This document shows positions 51,037 through 59,551 of a DNA stretch of 64,000 nucleotides, one piece after another (the stretch's first letter is position 1; each line of letters begins with the position of its first letter). The notes beneath the pieces were generated by a model. That model did not search any database and was not told the DNA's origin. It saw only the letters and a list, made by a program, of their open reading frames with translations. The DNA lies in contig NZ_CADEAJ010000002.1 of assembly GCF_902825235.1 (NCBI RefSeq), positions 1 through 64,000 on the forward strand, read 5' to 3'. The translations under genes and the position numbers were made by a program. This DNA is from Bartonella vinsonii subsp. vinsonii. Its GTDB lineage: Bacteria > Pseudomonadota > Alphaproteobacteria > Rhizobiales > Rhizobiaceae.

Positions 51037-51937
51037 TGTTTGCACCTGCCTGTTTTTCCTTTTCTTTTTTCTTGGCTAAAGTTCCATTTCGGCTTGTAAC
51101 CCAATTGTACCAAGTCCTTTGCCAATCCGTTTTTGTTGCATCTTTTCCTGATCTTGCTAGCCAAAAATTTTTGAACCGTTCGGTTTCTAACAGCGCCTCA
51201 TCATGCGTTAAGCCTTTATCGATTGCGTATTGCAAATTAGGTTCAAAATCCTCTGGCAATCGACAACCGCGATTAGCTTTCGCTCGTTTTGCTTTTTGGG
51301 AAACGTTCTCTTGCTCGTGAATGGGAGGTTGGTTTTCAAATACCGTTGTGATTTGCTCTGGTTGGTTTTCGCAAGCAGCAACCTCTGTTGGCTCGTCAAC
51401 CTGTTCGTTTGTTTCTAAATTTTCAGAACCAATTTCTTTTTTTGCTAACACGATAGTGTTAGTTTTTTTATATATATTCTTATTCTGGTTCTTTATAGCT
51501 TGATTTTGCTTAGCGTTTGCTTCAGCAAAAAAAGCGTTTTGCTTATTATTTGCTTCAGCAAAATTATTAACATGTTGTTTTGTATTGTTTTTTGCTTGTG
51601 CACCTTTTTTACCAGCCTCACTACGAACTTGCGATATGTGCTCTTTTTTATCAGAAAAATCTTTTAACTCTTCCTCAACACGACAATTCCACAAACCATC
51701 ATCTGTTTGGATAAGTTTATTATTCCTCATTAAGTATTCGACAATAGCTGCAAATTTTTTCTGCGAACAATGACAAACGCGTGCAAGCGTTTGAAAATCT
51801 GTTTTAAGTGGTTCTTTTTTTTCATACATGCAAACGAGAAGGGTTATATAAACCCCCCGTTGTTCAGATGTCATTCCACTTGTACCACTTATCCAGTCAT
51901 ACAAATGGAATCTTATCCATGGCATTGCATTAGACAT
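50792..51937 (-). CDS. DUF1376/YdaU-type replication-associated protein
   Basis: A 381-residue protein whose first 100 residues are the DUF1376 winged-helix type (PWIRFHLYDWISGTSGMTSEQRGVYITLLVCMYEKKEPLKTD, ARVCHCSQKKFAAIVEYLM). This class sits in phage replication modules and resembles initiator or helicase-loader proteins. A low-complexity linker follows (NNTKQHVNNFAEANNKQNAF). Then LPEDFEPNLQYAIDKGLTHDEALLETERFKNFWLARSG..ATKTDWQRTWYNWV, a domain typical of such replication proteins. Strong ribosome-binding site GAAGGGGG. Confidence 0.82.
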   Translation of the reverse strand: MSNAMPWIRFHLYDWISGTSGMTSEQRGVYITLLVCMYEKKEPLKTDFQTLARVCHCSQKKFAAIVEYLMRNNKLIQTDDGLWNCRVEEELKDFSDKKEHISQVRSEAGKKGAQAKNNTKQHVNNFAEANNKQNAFFAEANAKQNQAIKNQNKNIYKKTNTIVLAKKEIGSENLETNEQVDEPTEVAACENQPEQITTVFENQPPIHEQENVSQKAKRAKANRGCRLPEDFEPNLQYAIDKGLTHDEALLETERFKNFWLARSGKDATKTDWQRTWYNWVTSRNGTLAKKKEKEKQAGANNERFSKNQRTSGGTGEAIRNLIGATQLSDTSTRYRATDGTICNSGVPMDLEKWHSIDTSPRETSFRSLSDGSELTRLESIC

Positions 51938-52103
51938 GCGCGCCCCCTTCTTTCATTAAATATAAATTAGTGATCATAATCCCCCCTTAAGGCTGTTGCG
52001 TATTTATGCGTGCGCTGTGACAGAGTGCTTAGAAATTGCCTGTCTTGAAAAAATATTTTTGAAAAAGTACTCTCCCAACGATTCTAAAAAATTGGGGGGA
52101 GCT

Positions 52104-52883
52104 ATGATGCAAGAATGGATAGTTGATAAGGTTATATTCTTATTGCAACCGATAAATGATAGTGCTGCATTTTTGCTGCACTGGATAAGAGATAATCTTA
52201 CGATTGCTCCTATAATTGCTACGATAGTTACTGGAATGGTGACACTTTTTGTGCAACAACTAAGCTTAAAAAAACAACTTAAAATCTTCCAACGACAAAC
52301 TATAGCATCAGAAACCCAGACAGCTATTCTATTAGAAGATAAAAAAGCACGGGATTTGGGACCATATTTGAAATTGAAGGCAGTATTCTTCCCACAAAAA
52401 TATGAAGGCACTTCACGTGTTAGGGTGAAATTGTGCATTAAAAATCTTACTAGAGAAGATATAATGATAAGGAATATACGCATATCGAAAAAAAGTCCCT
52501 TTAAGTTTGTTGAAAATGCTTGCCCTTTCGTTAGATGGCCATCTAAAACTTCAGGTGAACACCTTGTCATTAAAAGAACAACTCCAAAACTCATTGCTTT
52601 ATGTCCCCAAAATATAAAATCAAATGCTTCATCAGAGTTCGCTTTGAACTTTTTTATTATACGTGCTAAATGCTATACTTTTTTAGATTTCATAATTAGC
52701 TGCCGTAAGCCTAATTCTCGCAACATTGCAAATTTTACACTTGACCACACTTCGATTGTTAACCCAGAGGAAACATTCACTGTTCATTTTTGGGCCTCAT
52801 ATCCACGCTCAAAAGATACATATGATGAATTTGGCCCTGAATATTCCTTTTTGGCTGATAATCCTCATTTGTGGTTTTTTTGA
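52104..52883 (+). CDS. Membrane-anchored protein of unknown function near the immunity region
   Basis: About 259 residues from the ATG behind TTGGGGGGAG; a longer frame upstream lacks such a site. One or two N-terminal transmembrane helices (KVIFLLQPINDSAAFLLHWI, IAPIIATIVTGMVTLFVQQL), then a coiled-coil and a cytosolic beta-rich domain (RVRVKLCIKNLTREDIMIRNIRIS). It runs plus-strand between the leftward replication operon and the switch, a usual place for lysogenic-conversion or superinfection-exclusion genes. Function unknown. Confidence 0.6.
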   Translation: MMQEWIVDKVIFLLQPINDSAAFLLHWIRDNLTIAPIIATIVTGMVTLFVQQLSLKKQLKIFQRQTIASETQTAILLEDKKARDLGPYLKLKAVFFPQKYEGTSRVRVKLCIKNLTREDIMIRNIRISKKSPFKFVENACPFVRWPSKTSGEHLVIKRTTPKLIALCPQNIKSNASSEFALNFFIIRAKCYTFLDFIISCRKPNSRNIANFTLDHTSIVNPEETFTVHFWASYPRSKDTYDEFGPEYSFLADNPHLWFF

Positions 52884-52891
52884 TGCCAAAA

Positions 52892-53344
52892 TTAAAAGCA
52901 TTCTCCTGCGAAAGCAAAATCCAGCAATCCAGGTTCTTCTTTTTTGTTAATTAACTCAATGATTTTATTATTTAATTCATCAATAACTTTCATCTGTGAA
53001 GCTAACTTTAGCCTTTGGCTGTATAGCGTTTCATTTTTTTGCTTAATTAAAGAGGATAGGTTTTCAAGTACTACTTGCTGTTGTTCAATTGACTTATCTC
53101 GCTCTGCAAGAGTTGCTTCATGCCATCTCATCCAATTATCAAATTGTGACTTATGCCATTCTTCTCGTTTTGCAAGAATTGTTGTGTGAGTTCTATGTCG
53201 TTTTATAAGATCTTCTATGCTACAATCACGATCCGGTATTTGTATAAATTCTTTCACAAACTTATCTCCATTCTCAATTTTCGTATTACAACCTATTAAT
53301 CTACAGATCCGTGCGTAGAGTTTCTTCAATATCCCGTTTCTCAT
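52892..53344 (-). CDS. Hypothetical coiled-coil protein
   Basis: A 150-residue protein with a long predicted coiled-coil (KSQFDNWMRWHEATLAERDKSIEQQQVVLENLSSLIKQKNETLY and following) and a conserved-looking start LKKLYARICRLIGCN. It lies just downstream of the Cro-like gene on the same strand, so likely in the early leftward transcript. No family recognised. Confidence 0.5.
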   Translation of the reverse strand: MRNGILKKLYARICRLIGCNTKIENGDKFVKEFIQIPDRDCSIEDLIKRHRTHTTILAKREEWHKSQFDNWMRWHEATLAERDKSIEQQQVVLENLSSLIKQKNETLYSQRLKLASQMKVIDELNNKIIELINKKEEPGLLDFAFAGECF

Positions 53345-53356
53345 GATCTTTCTTCT

Positions 53357-53632
53357 TTAAGAGTGTGAATGGTGCTGTGGGTGTTTGTTATCAGCTGTAG
53401 TCAGTGGCACGCCTACCTCTTCAAGAGAGGGGCGTGGGTATAAATCGACATACCAGTCAACGGGACGAACAATACCATTGGTTGTCTTTTCAATCTTTAA
53501 GACAATTTCAGGCTCAGGAAACCGCAAGCCGCGTAAATACCTGTTAATCGTACTCTGTGCTACGCCAACTTGCTTCCCAAATTCGGCTTGAGATAGTTTA
53601 TTTCGTGTGAGATATGATTTCAATTTTTCCAT
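53357..53632 (-). CDS. Cro-like helix-turn-helix regulator
   Basis: A 91-residue protein with an HTH (SQAEFGKQVGVAQSTINRYLRG) and a short tail, transcribed divergently from the CI-like repressor. This is the Cro position. A promoter with TTGACT (53,664-53,669, minus), 17-base spacer and TATTTA (53,641-53,646) drives it. The dyad half-sites lie in that spacer. Confidence 0.85.
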   Translation of the reverse strand: MEKLKSYLTRNKLSQAEFGKQVGVAQSTINRYLRGLRFPEPEIVLKIEKTTNGIVRPVDWYVDLYPRPSLEEVGVPLTTADNKHPQHHSHS

Positions 53633-53640
53633 AATTCAAA

Positions 53641-53719
53641 TAAATACCATAAAGGACTGCTTTAGTCAATAAAAAATACCTTTATGGATTTTGTTAAATA
53701 AGCAGTCTTGGTGTAAGGT
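53641..53719. promoter_or_regulatory. Immunity operator with divergent cro and cI promoters
   Basis: Two nested inverted repeats: CCATAAAGG (53,647-53,655) with CCTTTATGG (53,679-53,687), and GACTGCTT (53,655-53,662) with AAGCAGTC (53,700-53,707). The leftward promoter is TTGACT/TATTTA. A rightward candidate, TTGTTA (53,691-53,696) and TAAGGT (53,714-53,719), would start at or next to the cI ATG (53,727), giving a leaderless mRNA as in lambda cI. Confidence 0.7.
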
Positions 53720-53726
53720 TTAGAGC

Positions 53727-54380
53727 ATGCATATAATTAAAAAATTGAGGAAAGATTTGGGACTCACACAGGTGAAATTGGCTGAAAAAGCTGGTACCAC
53801 GCAACCTCAAATAAAACGGCTTGAAAAAGGTGAGCGAAAATTAACCAAAGAGTGGGCGGAAAAGTTAGCACCACATCTTGGTGTAAAGCCATTTAATCTT
53901 CTTTTCCCAGAAAACGAGGAAATACATCCCATATCTAATGCTATTGGAATGATACCGGTGATAGGAAAAGTTGCTGCTAGCTCGTGGATGTCGGTCGAAG
54001 ATATGGATTTTGGATTTGATGACATAGAATATGTACCCAGCACCTCGAAATACCCAGCTCACTTTCAATTTGCTTTAAAAATCGAGGGCAACTGCCTTAA
54101 CAAAATTGCTCGTGATGGTGATCAACTTATTTGCGTAGACATAATAAAAGCCGGCATTAATGTGGAACCTAACGATCTCGTGATAGTTGAACGCAGCCGA
54201 TTCAATGGTCAAATGATTGAGCGTACAGCTAAACGTATACGTCAAACTATTAGTGGATTTGAACTATGGCCTGAAAGTACTGAACCCAATCATCAAGAAC
54301 CTATCAAAATAAATGGGGCAACTGATGGAGAGGAGATTCGTGTAGTTGGGAAAGTTCTTTGGATTTTAAGAAAACCCTGA
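53727..54380 (+). CDS. CI/LexA-type phage repressor with altered peptidase site
   Basis: A 217-residue repressor with an N-terminal XRE helix-turn-helix (LGLTQVKLAEKAGTTQPQIKRLEKG) and a C-terminal S24 domain (IEGNCLNKIARDGDQLICVDI, ERTAKRIRQ, VVGKVLWI). In S24 proteins the motif is usually G-D-S-M, with Ser as nucleophile; here it reads G-N-C-L, placing Cys123 at that position. Lys169 is kept. The hinge VAAS has Ala-Ser instead of the usual Ala-Gly. It may be weakly cleavable or uncleavable. It maintains lysogeny from the operator upstream. Confidence 0.88.
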   Translation: MHIIKKLRKDLGLTQVKLAEKAGTTQPQIKRLEKGERKLTKEWAEKLAPHLGVKPFNLLFPENEEIHPISNAIGMIPVIGKVAASSWMSVEDMDFGFDDIEYVPSTSKYPAHFQFALKIEGNCLNKIARDGDQLICVDIIKAGINVEPNDLVIVERSRFNGQMIERTAKRIRQTISGFELWPESTEPNHQEPIKINGATDGEEIRVVGKVLWILRKP

Positions 54381-54399
54381 AAACAAAGGAGAAGCGGGA

Positions 54400-55455
54400 A
54401 TGGGGACAGTAGACGAGAGCTTAAAAATAATAGCTGATAAAGTCAAAAATCATTCAGATACTATGTTAACTGAAGAAGCGGTCAAAACAGCGGTCGTTTT
54501 ACCCTTTCTGCGCGCACTTGGGTATGATATTTTCGATCCACTTGAAGTCATTCCCGAGTTTACTGCTGATGCCGTTGGTAAAAAAGGTGAAAAAGTTGAC
54601 TATGCTATCCGTATAGACGGTGAGATACGTATTCTTTTTGAGTGCAAACCGATATCTTGCGAATTGAGTTCAAAGCATTTAAGTCAATTATATCGATACT
54701 TTAGTGTAACGAATGCTAAATTCGCGATTTTGACAAATGGTCGATTTTTTCATTTTTACACAGATCTTGATGCTGCAAACAAGCTCGATAATAGGCCATT
54801 CCTTACTTTTGATGTAATAGAATACAATACTGTGGTACTTACAGAGCTTAAAAAGTTTGAACGCTCAGCATTTAATATTGAAAATATATTGGTGACAGCC
54901 GAGCAGCTCAAATATGTATCTGGAATAAAACAAAACATCCAAAAAGAAATAGAAAATCCGTCCGAAGGTTTTGTTCGTGTTGCTTGTGCGGATGTTTATG
55001 AAGGGCGCCTGACTGCTAATGTCTTAGAAATGCTCACAGGTGTTACTAAAAATGCGTTTCGCGAAGTAATATCTGATGCGGTAAAAAGTCGGCTTTCTAG
55101 CGCTTTACAAACAACAACTGAAACCGACAAGCAAGATAATATTGCTACATCTATTGGTAATGAACATGCCATAATAACGACCGAAGAGGAAGTTGAAGGC
55201 TTCATGATTGTCAAGGCAATTGCGCGTGAAGTTATTTCTGCCGACCGTATTGTTATCAGAGATGCAAAGTCGTACTGCGCCATTTTAATTGACAATAATA
55301 ACAGAAAGCCGTTGGTTCGACTGCACTTTAACAGAAAACGTAAGCAACTAGCCCTTTTCGATACTGATATTGATGAAAAAGTCGGTATTGAAACGCTAGA
55401 TAATATTTATGATTTTGCAGACAGAATAAGAGAAACAGCAAAAAAATATTTATAA
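54400..55455 (+). CDS. Restriction-nuclease-like protein (HSDR_N type), cI operon
   Basis: A 351-residue protein with an N-terminal PD-(D/E)xK-like core: E25/E26 in LTEEAVKTAVVLPFLRALGYD, D67 in EKVDYAI, and E81-x-K83 in LFECKP, then LSQLYRYFSVTNAKFAILTNG. This is the type I restriction HsdR N-terminal pattern seen in stand-alone prophage proteins. The C-terminal domain (EGFMIVKAIAREVISADRIVIRDAKSY, VRLHFNRKRKQLALFD) is shared by that group. It starts 19 bases after cI on the same strand and ends at a strong terminator, so it should be expressed in the lysogen. A defence role is inferred. Confidence 0.78.
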   Translation: MGTVDESLKIIADKVKNHSDTMLTEEAVKTAVVLPFLRALGYDIFDPLEVIPEFTADAVGKKGEKVDYAIRIDGEIRILFECKPISCELSSKHLSQLYRYFSVTNAKFAILTNGRFFHFYTDLDAANKLDNRPFLTFDVIEYNTVVLTELKKFERSAFNIENILVTAEQLKYVSGIKQNIQKEIENPSEGFVRVACADVYEGRLTANVLEMLTGVTKNAFREVISDAVKSRLSSALQTTTETDKQDNIATSIGNEHAIITTEEEVEGFMIVKAIAREVISADRIVIRDAKSYCAILIDNNNRKPLVRLHFNRKRKQLALFDTDIDEKVGIETLDNIYDFADRIRETAKKYL

Positions 55456-55478
55456 GATATTCTAACAACCTATGTATG

Positions 55479-55501
55479 CCCCGCTGAAGCGGGGTTTTTT
55501 T
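55479..55501 (+). terminator. Intrinsic terminator of the cI operon
   Basis: CCCCGC-TGAA-GCGGGG followed by seven T. A textbook Rho-independent terminator, 23 bases past the stop. Confidence 0.95.
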
Positions 55502-55734
55502 GTTCGTCCGCAGTTTTTATAAAAAAACTACGGCGTTATCTACCCATCGATTGGCTCTGTCTGCACACTGCCCCAATTTTTCCTGCATATAAATTTCAAA
55601 TACAGCTAACTGATTTATTTTTTTACGGGATACTAGGAAGTATCATGCCTCTACACTGAACGCTACAATACCCAAACCGATTCGTAATAAATATTAAAGT
55701 TCATTTATAAAAAACCATTTTAGCATAAAATGAC

Positions 55735-55763
55735 TTGACTATAATAATCCTTTACGGTATACT
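55735..55763 (+). promoter_or_regulatory. Promoter of the rightward early operon
   Basis: TTGACT, 17-base spacer, TATACT. It precedes the block of genes from 55,864 to 60,453. 55,502-55,734 holds no gene that I can see, and the leader 55,764-55,863 ends with GGGAGGGG before the first ATG. Confidence 0.75.
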
Positions 55764-55863
55764 CCTCTATAACAACATATCACGAAGAAGCAAAAGCCGA
55801 TCTGGTGTAGATTAAATTACATTGACACAAACAATCGCTATTAGGCGTTAGGGAGGGGAAATT

Positions 55864-56238
55864 ATGGATAAGCCAATTCTTATAAATTCTGATGAAATTT
55901 TATTAGTTGTCTACAATGATGATCAACACATAGGGCAATCGGGTCCACTTGATGAAAACCAAGCTTTAGCAATTGTTGACGAGGCAGATGATGCTATACA
56001 AATCCTTCGCATAAATCCTTCTGAGAACAGTTGCGAAGATATCTCTGAAGATATTGCAGAAGCATATATAAAACAAAACATAGATTTTCTCGATGAGGAC
56101 AGCAAGGTTGATTATTATATCTATCAAAGCAATGCTTACCATAGGCTTTTAGACGATATCGCAGACGAAAAATATAATGATAAAATGTACGGGACCTATG
56201 AACAGCAACACCGTTTGCGTCCTTGTGATGTGCTTTAA
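55864..56238 (+). CDS. Highly acidic small protein
   Basis: A 124-residue protein with about 29 Asp/Glu against about 9 Lys/Arg, spread over its whole length (NSDEILLVVYNDDQ, IVDEADDAIQI, CEDISEDIAEAYI, IDFLDEDSKVDYYI). Unknown family. The charge pattern would suit a DNA-mimic such as an anti-restriction protein, but composition alone does not prove it. First gene of the rightward early operon. Confidence 0.65.
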   Translation: MDKPILINSDEILLVVYNDDQHIGQSGPLDENQALAIVDEADDAIQILRINPSENSCEDISEDIAEAYIKQNIDFLDEDSKVDYYIYQSNAYHRLLDDIADEKYNDKMYGTYEQQHRLRPCDVL

Positions 56239-56294
56239 ATTCTGAGGGCGTTTTCTCAAGCGCCCCTTTCAATCCCATCAATATGAGGTCTATC

Positions 56295-56729
56295 ATGGAA
56301 AAGCTTATTCCTACTCAGTACAATATTATTCAACATCAAAAGGTTCAAACTATTAGCGCTCGTGATTTATATACCTTTTTAGAGGTAAAAACCGAGTTTA
56401 GAAAGTGGATAACAAACTGTATTAAAGAACTTAGTTTTAGAGAAGATGTCGACTTTGTACTTTCTACTAAAAAATTATCAAACTCCTCACACGGAAATCC
56501 TTTTAAAGATTATGCTCTCACTTTAGACACGGCAAAACACATTGCCATTTGTGAACTTGGTCTCAAAGGTAAACAAGTTCGTAAGCATTTTCTCGAATGC
56601 GAAAAAAAAGCAAAGCTGCAAATCGATTATTCAAATCCTGAAACATTAGAAGATTTCTTAAGACATCTAAGACAGCAAATTAAGCACAATGACAATGTTG
56701 TCACAACGAACGGAGTGAAGCATGCATAA
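56295..56729 (+). CDS. Antirepressor-like protein 5: AntA/AntB domain
   Basis: A 144-residue protein: [37 protein letters not shown], then [31 protein letters not shown]. The AntA/AntB pattern. No C4-type leader precedes it; GAGG lies before the chosen ATG. It overlaps the next antirepressor by eight bases, so N-terminal AntA and Rha-KilAC types are made from one transcript. Confidence 0.8.
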   Translation: MEKLIPTQYNIIQHQKVQTISARDLYTFLEVKTEFRKWITNCIKELSFREDVDFVLSTKKLSNSSHGNPFKDYALTLDTAKHIAICELGLKGKQVRKHFLECEKKAKLQIDYSNPETLEDFLRHLRQQIKHNDNVVTTNGVKHA

Positions 56730-57465
56730 TTTTATCACAGCAGCAGAAAATAATTTTAACAATCAAACCGTTCCAACCATGTCAAGTCGTGAAATTGCAG
56801 AATTGTGTAGTAAACAACATAAACACGTTATGCGTGATATTAAGCAAATGCTTGAAGAGCTACACTCTAAAAGTACTGAGCCCAAATTTGGGCTGAGTGA
56901 ATTTGTAGGTTTTTACAAAGATTCAACAGGTCGCACTCTCCCTTGTTATAATCTTCCCAAGCGTGAATGTTTAATTCTTGTCTCAGGTTACAGTATGACA
57001 TTACGTGCTAGGATTATAGACCGTTGGCAAGAATTGGAAAAGCAAGCAGTAATACCACAAATCGATTATTCAAGTCCTCAGGTTATGCTTGGTGTTTTAA
57101 CTTATCTCAAAAGTGAAAATGAACAAAAAGATAATATGATTGCTGAATTAAAACCAAAGGCTATGGCTCTTGAAAGCTTGCAACGCAATGAAGGGCTTTT
57201 TGGTCTCACTGAAGCCGCTAAAATACTCGAGATGCAACCAAAACAGTTCATTCTCTTCTTACAGAAAAAAGGTTGGGTTTACAGACGAGCAGCAGGTGGA
57301 AATTTGCTTCCTTATCAAGACAAAATCCAAAAGCAACTTATGGATTGTCCAACTATCACACTCCAAACCGCAAGTGGAATAGAAAAAAATATTCCTTGCG
57401 CAAAAATCACAGCAAAAGGAATTGGTGTGCTTTCTCAAGAGCTTAAACGACAAAGCATGCATTAA
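56722..57465 (+). CDS. Antirepressor-like protein 6: Rha + KilAC
   Basis: A 247-residue protein with [25 protein letters not shown] and [31 protein letters not shown] (Rha), then a more diverged KilAC domain ([43 protein letters not shown]). It is the most distant of the KilAC set, and sits in the early operon rather than in a C4 cassette, so it may be the ancestral copy. Confidence 0.83.
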   Translation: MHNFITAAENNFNNQTVPTMSSREIAELCSKQHKHVMRDIKQMLEELHSKSTEPKFGLSEFVGFYKDSTGRTLPCYNLPKRECLILVSGYSMTLRARIIDRWQELEKQAVIPQIDYSSPQVMLGVLTYLKSENEQKDNMIAELKPKAMALESLQRNEGLFGLTEAAKILEMQPKQFILFLQKKGWVYRRAAGGNLLPYQDKIQKQLMDCPTITLQTASGIEKNIPCAKITAKGIGVLSQELKRQSMH

Positions 57466-57476
57466 GAGCAATAATC

Positions 57477-57941
57477 ATGGAAAAGAAATACGAACTGACT
57501 GATGAAAAAACTGAAGCTTATGGACGAACACTTTACCGTATTAAAGCCTTAAGAGACTTTGGATATATCAAAAAAGGGGACCTCGGCGGTTTTATAGAAA
57601 AAGGGAGCAACTTAAGCCATAAGGGAAACTGTTGGATTTTTGGCAATGCACAAGTTTACGATAATGCCAAAGTTTATAATGATGCACGGGTTTATGGGGA
57701 TGCAAAAATTTCTGGAAATGCACAAATTTCTGATTATGCCGAAGTTGATGGTGCTTTTGTTAGAGAGGATGCCAAGGTTTTTGACTATGCGCGGATTTAT
57801 GGCAATTCTGTTATAGGGGAAAGTGCACACGTTTACGGAAATGCTAAAATCTACAATCAAGCATATATTTGCTGTCGTGTAGACATTGGTGGAGATTGTA
57901 AAATTAGTGGATCAACCGTAATCATAGAACGTAAGAAATAG
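57477..57941 (+). CDS. Hexapeptide-repeat (left-handed beta-helix) protein A
   Basis: A 154-residue protein. After a conserved start (MEKKYELTDEKTEAYGRTLYRIKAL) and GDLGGFIEKG.NLSHKGNCWIF comes a run of six-residue units of the type (N/D)A-x-V-Y-(D/G): AQVYDNAKVYNDARVYGDAK and so on. This fits a left-handed beta-helix. Such proteins occur in many prophages; the role is unknown. A paralogue follows six bases downstream. Confidence 0.75.
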   Translation: MEKKYELTDEKTEAYGRTLYRIKALRDFGYIKKGDLGGFIEKGSNLSHKGNCWIFGNAQVYDNAKVYNDARVYGDAKISGNAQISDYAEVDGAFVREDAKVFDYARIYGNSVIGESAHVYGNAKIYNQAYICCRVDIGGDCKISGSTVIIERKK

Positions 57942-57946
57942 TAATC

Positions 57947-58636
57947 ATGGAAAAGAAATACGAACTTACTGATGAAACAATCGAAATTGGGCGCAAAACG
58001 CTCCGCCGTATTCGTGCATTGAAAAACTTCGGTGATATTAAAGTTGGTGATTTAGGTGGTTTTATAGAGCACGAAGGCAACTTATCCCATGAGGGCAATT
58101 GTTGGATTTGGTATAAGGCTTGTGTTTTTGGAGATGCACGTATTTATGGCAATGCACTTGTTTTCGATGAAGCAAAAGTTTCCGATAATGCACATGTTTG
58201 CGAGAGCGCACACGTTTATGATGAAGCGCGCGTTTACGGTCGTGCAGAAATTTATGGAGAAGCAAAAGTTTACGGTGATGCAGAAGTTTACGGTAGGGCA
58301 GAGGTTTACGATTGTGCACTTATTTTCGATGAAGCACGTGTTTACGGTAAGGCAGAGGTTTACGGTTGTGCACGCGTTTACGGTGAGGCATGCGTTTCCC
58401 ATAATGCAGAGGTTTACGGTTATGCCAAGGTTTTTGGTGAGGCGTTAGTTTTTGGCAATGCACATGTTCATGGGCGTGCAAAAGTTTATGATGATGCACG
58501 CGTTTACGATGAAGCACGTGTTTACGATAAGGCAGAAATTTACGGAGAAGCAAAAGTTTACGGTGATGCAGAAGTTTACCGTAGCGCACACGTTGATGAC
58601 TATAACGCCATATCAACCGGAGAAAAGACCAGATGA
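57947..58636 (+). CDS. Hexapeptide-repeat (left-handed beta-helix) protein B
   Basis: A 229-residue paralogue of the previous gene, starting with the same MEKKYELTDE. Over 25 units of the type EARVYGKAEVYG extend from residue about 55 to 220. The DNA encodes them as imperfect 18-base repeats (GTTTACGGTGATGCA-like), so the region can expand or contract. Long spurious frames appear on other strands as a result. Confidence 0.78.
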   Translation: MEKKYELTDETIEIGRKTLRRIRALKNFGDIKVGDLGGFIEHEGNLSHEGNCWIWYKACVFGDARIYGNALVFDEAKVSDNAHVCESAHVYDEARVYGRAEIYGEAKVYGDAEVYGRAEVYDCALIFDEARVYGKAEVYGCARVYGEACVSHNAEVYGYAKVFGEALVFGNAHVHGRAKVYDDARVYDEARVYDKAEIYGEAKVYGDAEVYRSAHVDDYNAISTGEKTR

Positions 58637-58755
58637 AAAAATACGAACGACTAATCTTATAGTATCTCTATAAGCCGTTTCTAATCACACAACCAACTTT
58701 TAAAACAAGCGTGATTCACGCCACGGGAGAATTGCGTGCAATGGAGGAAATCAAG

Positions 58756-59550
58756 ATGAGTGAACAAAACACTAACCTAACAGAAATTGAAGAAACACAT
58801 CATTTAGCAGCCAAACAAACTGCTATGGAACGCATTTTAACCAGAGCCTTAGAAAGTGACGTCGATATGGACCGTCTCGAGCGTCTCATTGCCTTACGAG
58901 AAAAAGAAATAGAAAGGCAAAACTACGAAAGATTTGCCAGTGATCTTTCGAATATGCAAACAGAATATCAAAAAATACAAAAAAACTCTACAAACACCCA
59001 TACCAACAGCCAATATGCAACCCTTGATCAGTACATTGATGCTGTAAAGAATACTCTTGCAAAACACCGGTTTTCTTTGTTTTCTCGTATCAAAGAACAG
59101 AGTTCAGACAGTATAATTATAGAAATGACTTTGACACATCCATCTGGGAATAAAATCTCAACAGAGGGAAAGTTTCCTTATGACACTAAAGGATGCAAAT
59201 CAACTATACAATCGGTTGGTTCTGCAATCACATACGCACGCAGATATCTCTTAGGTATGCTTCTTAATGTCGTGAGTGAAGATGATGATACGGATGGGAA
59301 CGCACCTATTAAAAAGGCTTTTCCGCAACAGATCAATGAAATCAGAAGACTTATGGTACAAACAAATACAGAAGAAGAAAAAATACTTGCTTATGTCAAA
59401 GTCAAAAAGCTTGACGATATGTCTGAAGGACAAGCACAAACGGTGTTACATCTTTTGAAAGATAAACAAAACAAACAAAAGGTAGAAACAGATTCTACTA
59501 TACAAGACGCCGATATAGTAACACCACACGAACAGGGAACGGCGGTGTGA
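58756..59550 (+). CDS. erf: ERF-family single-strand annealing protein
   Basis: A 264-residue recombinase (start behind GGAGG; the GTG at 58,711 is rejected). The ERF signature is clear: YATLDQYIDAVKNTLAKH.FSLFSRI, STEGKFPYDTKGCKSTIQSVGSAITYARRYLLGMLLNVVSEDDDTDG. It anneals complementary strands for phage recombination. It pairs with the exonuclease in the next gene and probably with the phage SSB. Confidence 0.92.
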   Translation: MSEQNTNLTEIEETHHLAAKQTAMERILTRALESDVDMDRLERLIALREKEIERQNYERFASDLSNMQTEYQKIQKNSTNTHTNSQYATLDQYIDAVKNTLAKHRFSLFSRIKEQSSDSIIIEMTLTHPSGNKISTEGKFPYDTKGCKSTIQSVGSAITYARRYLLGMLLNVVSEDDDTDGNAPIKKAFPQQINEIRRLMVQTNTEEEKILAYVKVKKLDDMSEGQAQTVLHLLKDKQNKQKVETDSTIQDADIVTPHEQGTAV

Positions 59551-59551
59551 G

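Noticed and set aside
52004..52594. 196-codon minus-strand ORF opposite the membrane-anchored gene
   Set aside because: Antisense frame; the plus-strand frame has a strong ribosome-binding site and transmembrane pattern.
58062..58616. Several long frames (H/R-rich or V/C/N-rich) and an apparent array of 18-base repeats
   Set aside because: Created by the hexapeptide-repeat gene. The repeats are contiguous and in frame with no spacers, so not a CRISPR array.
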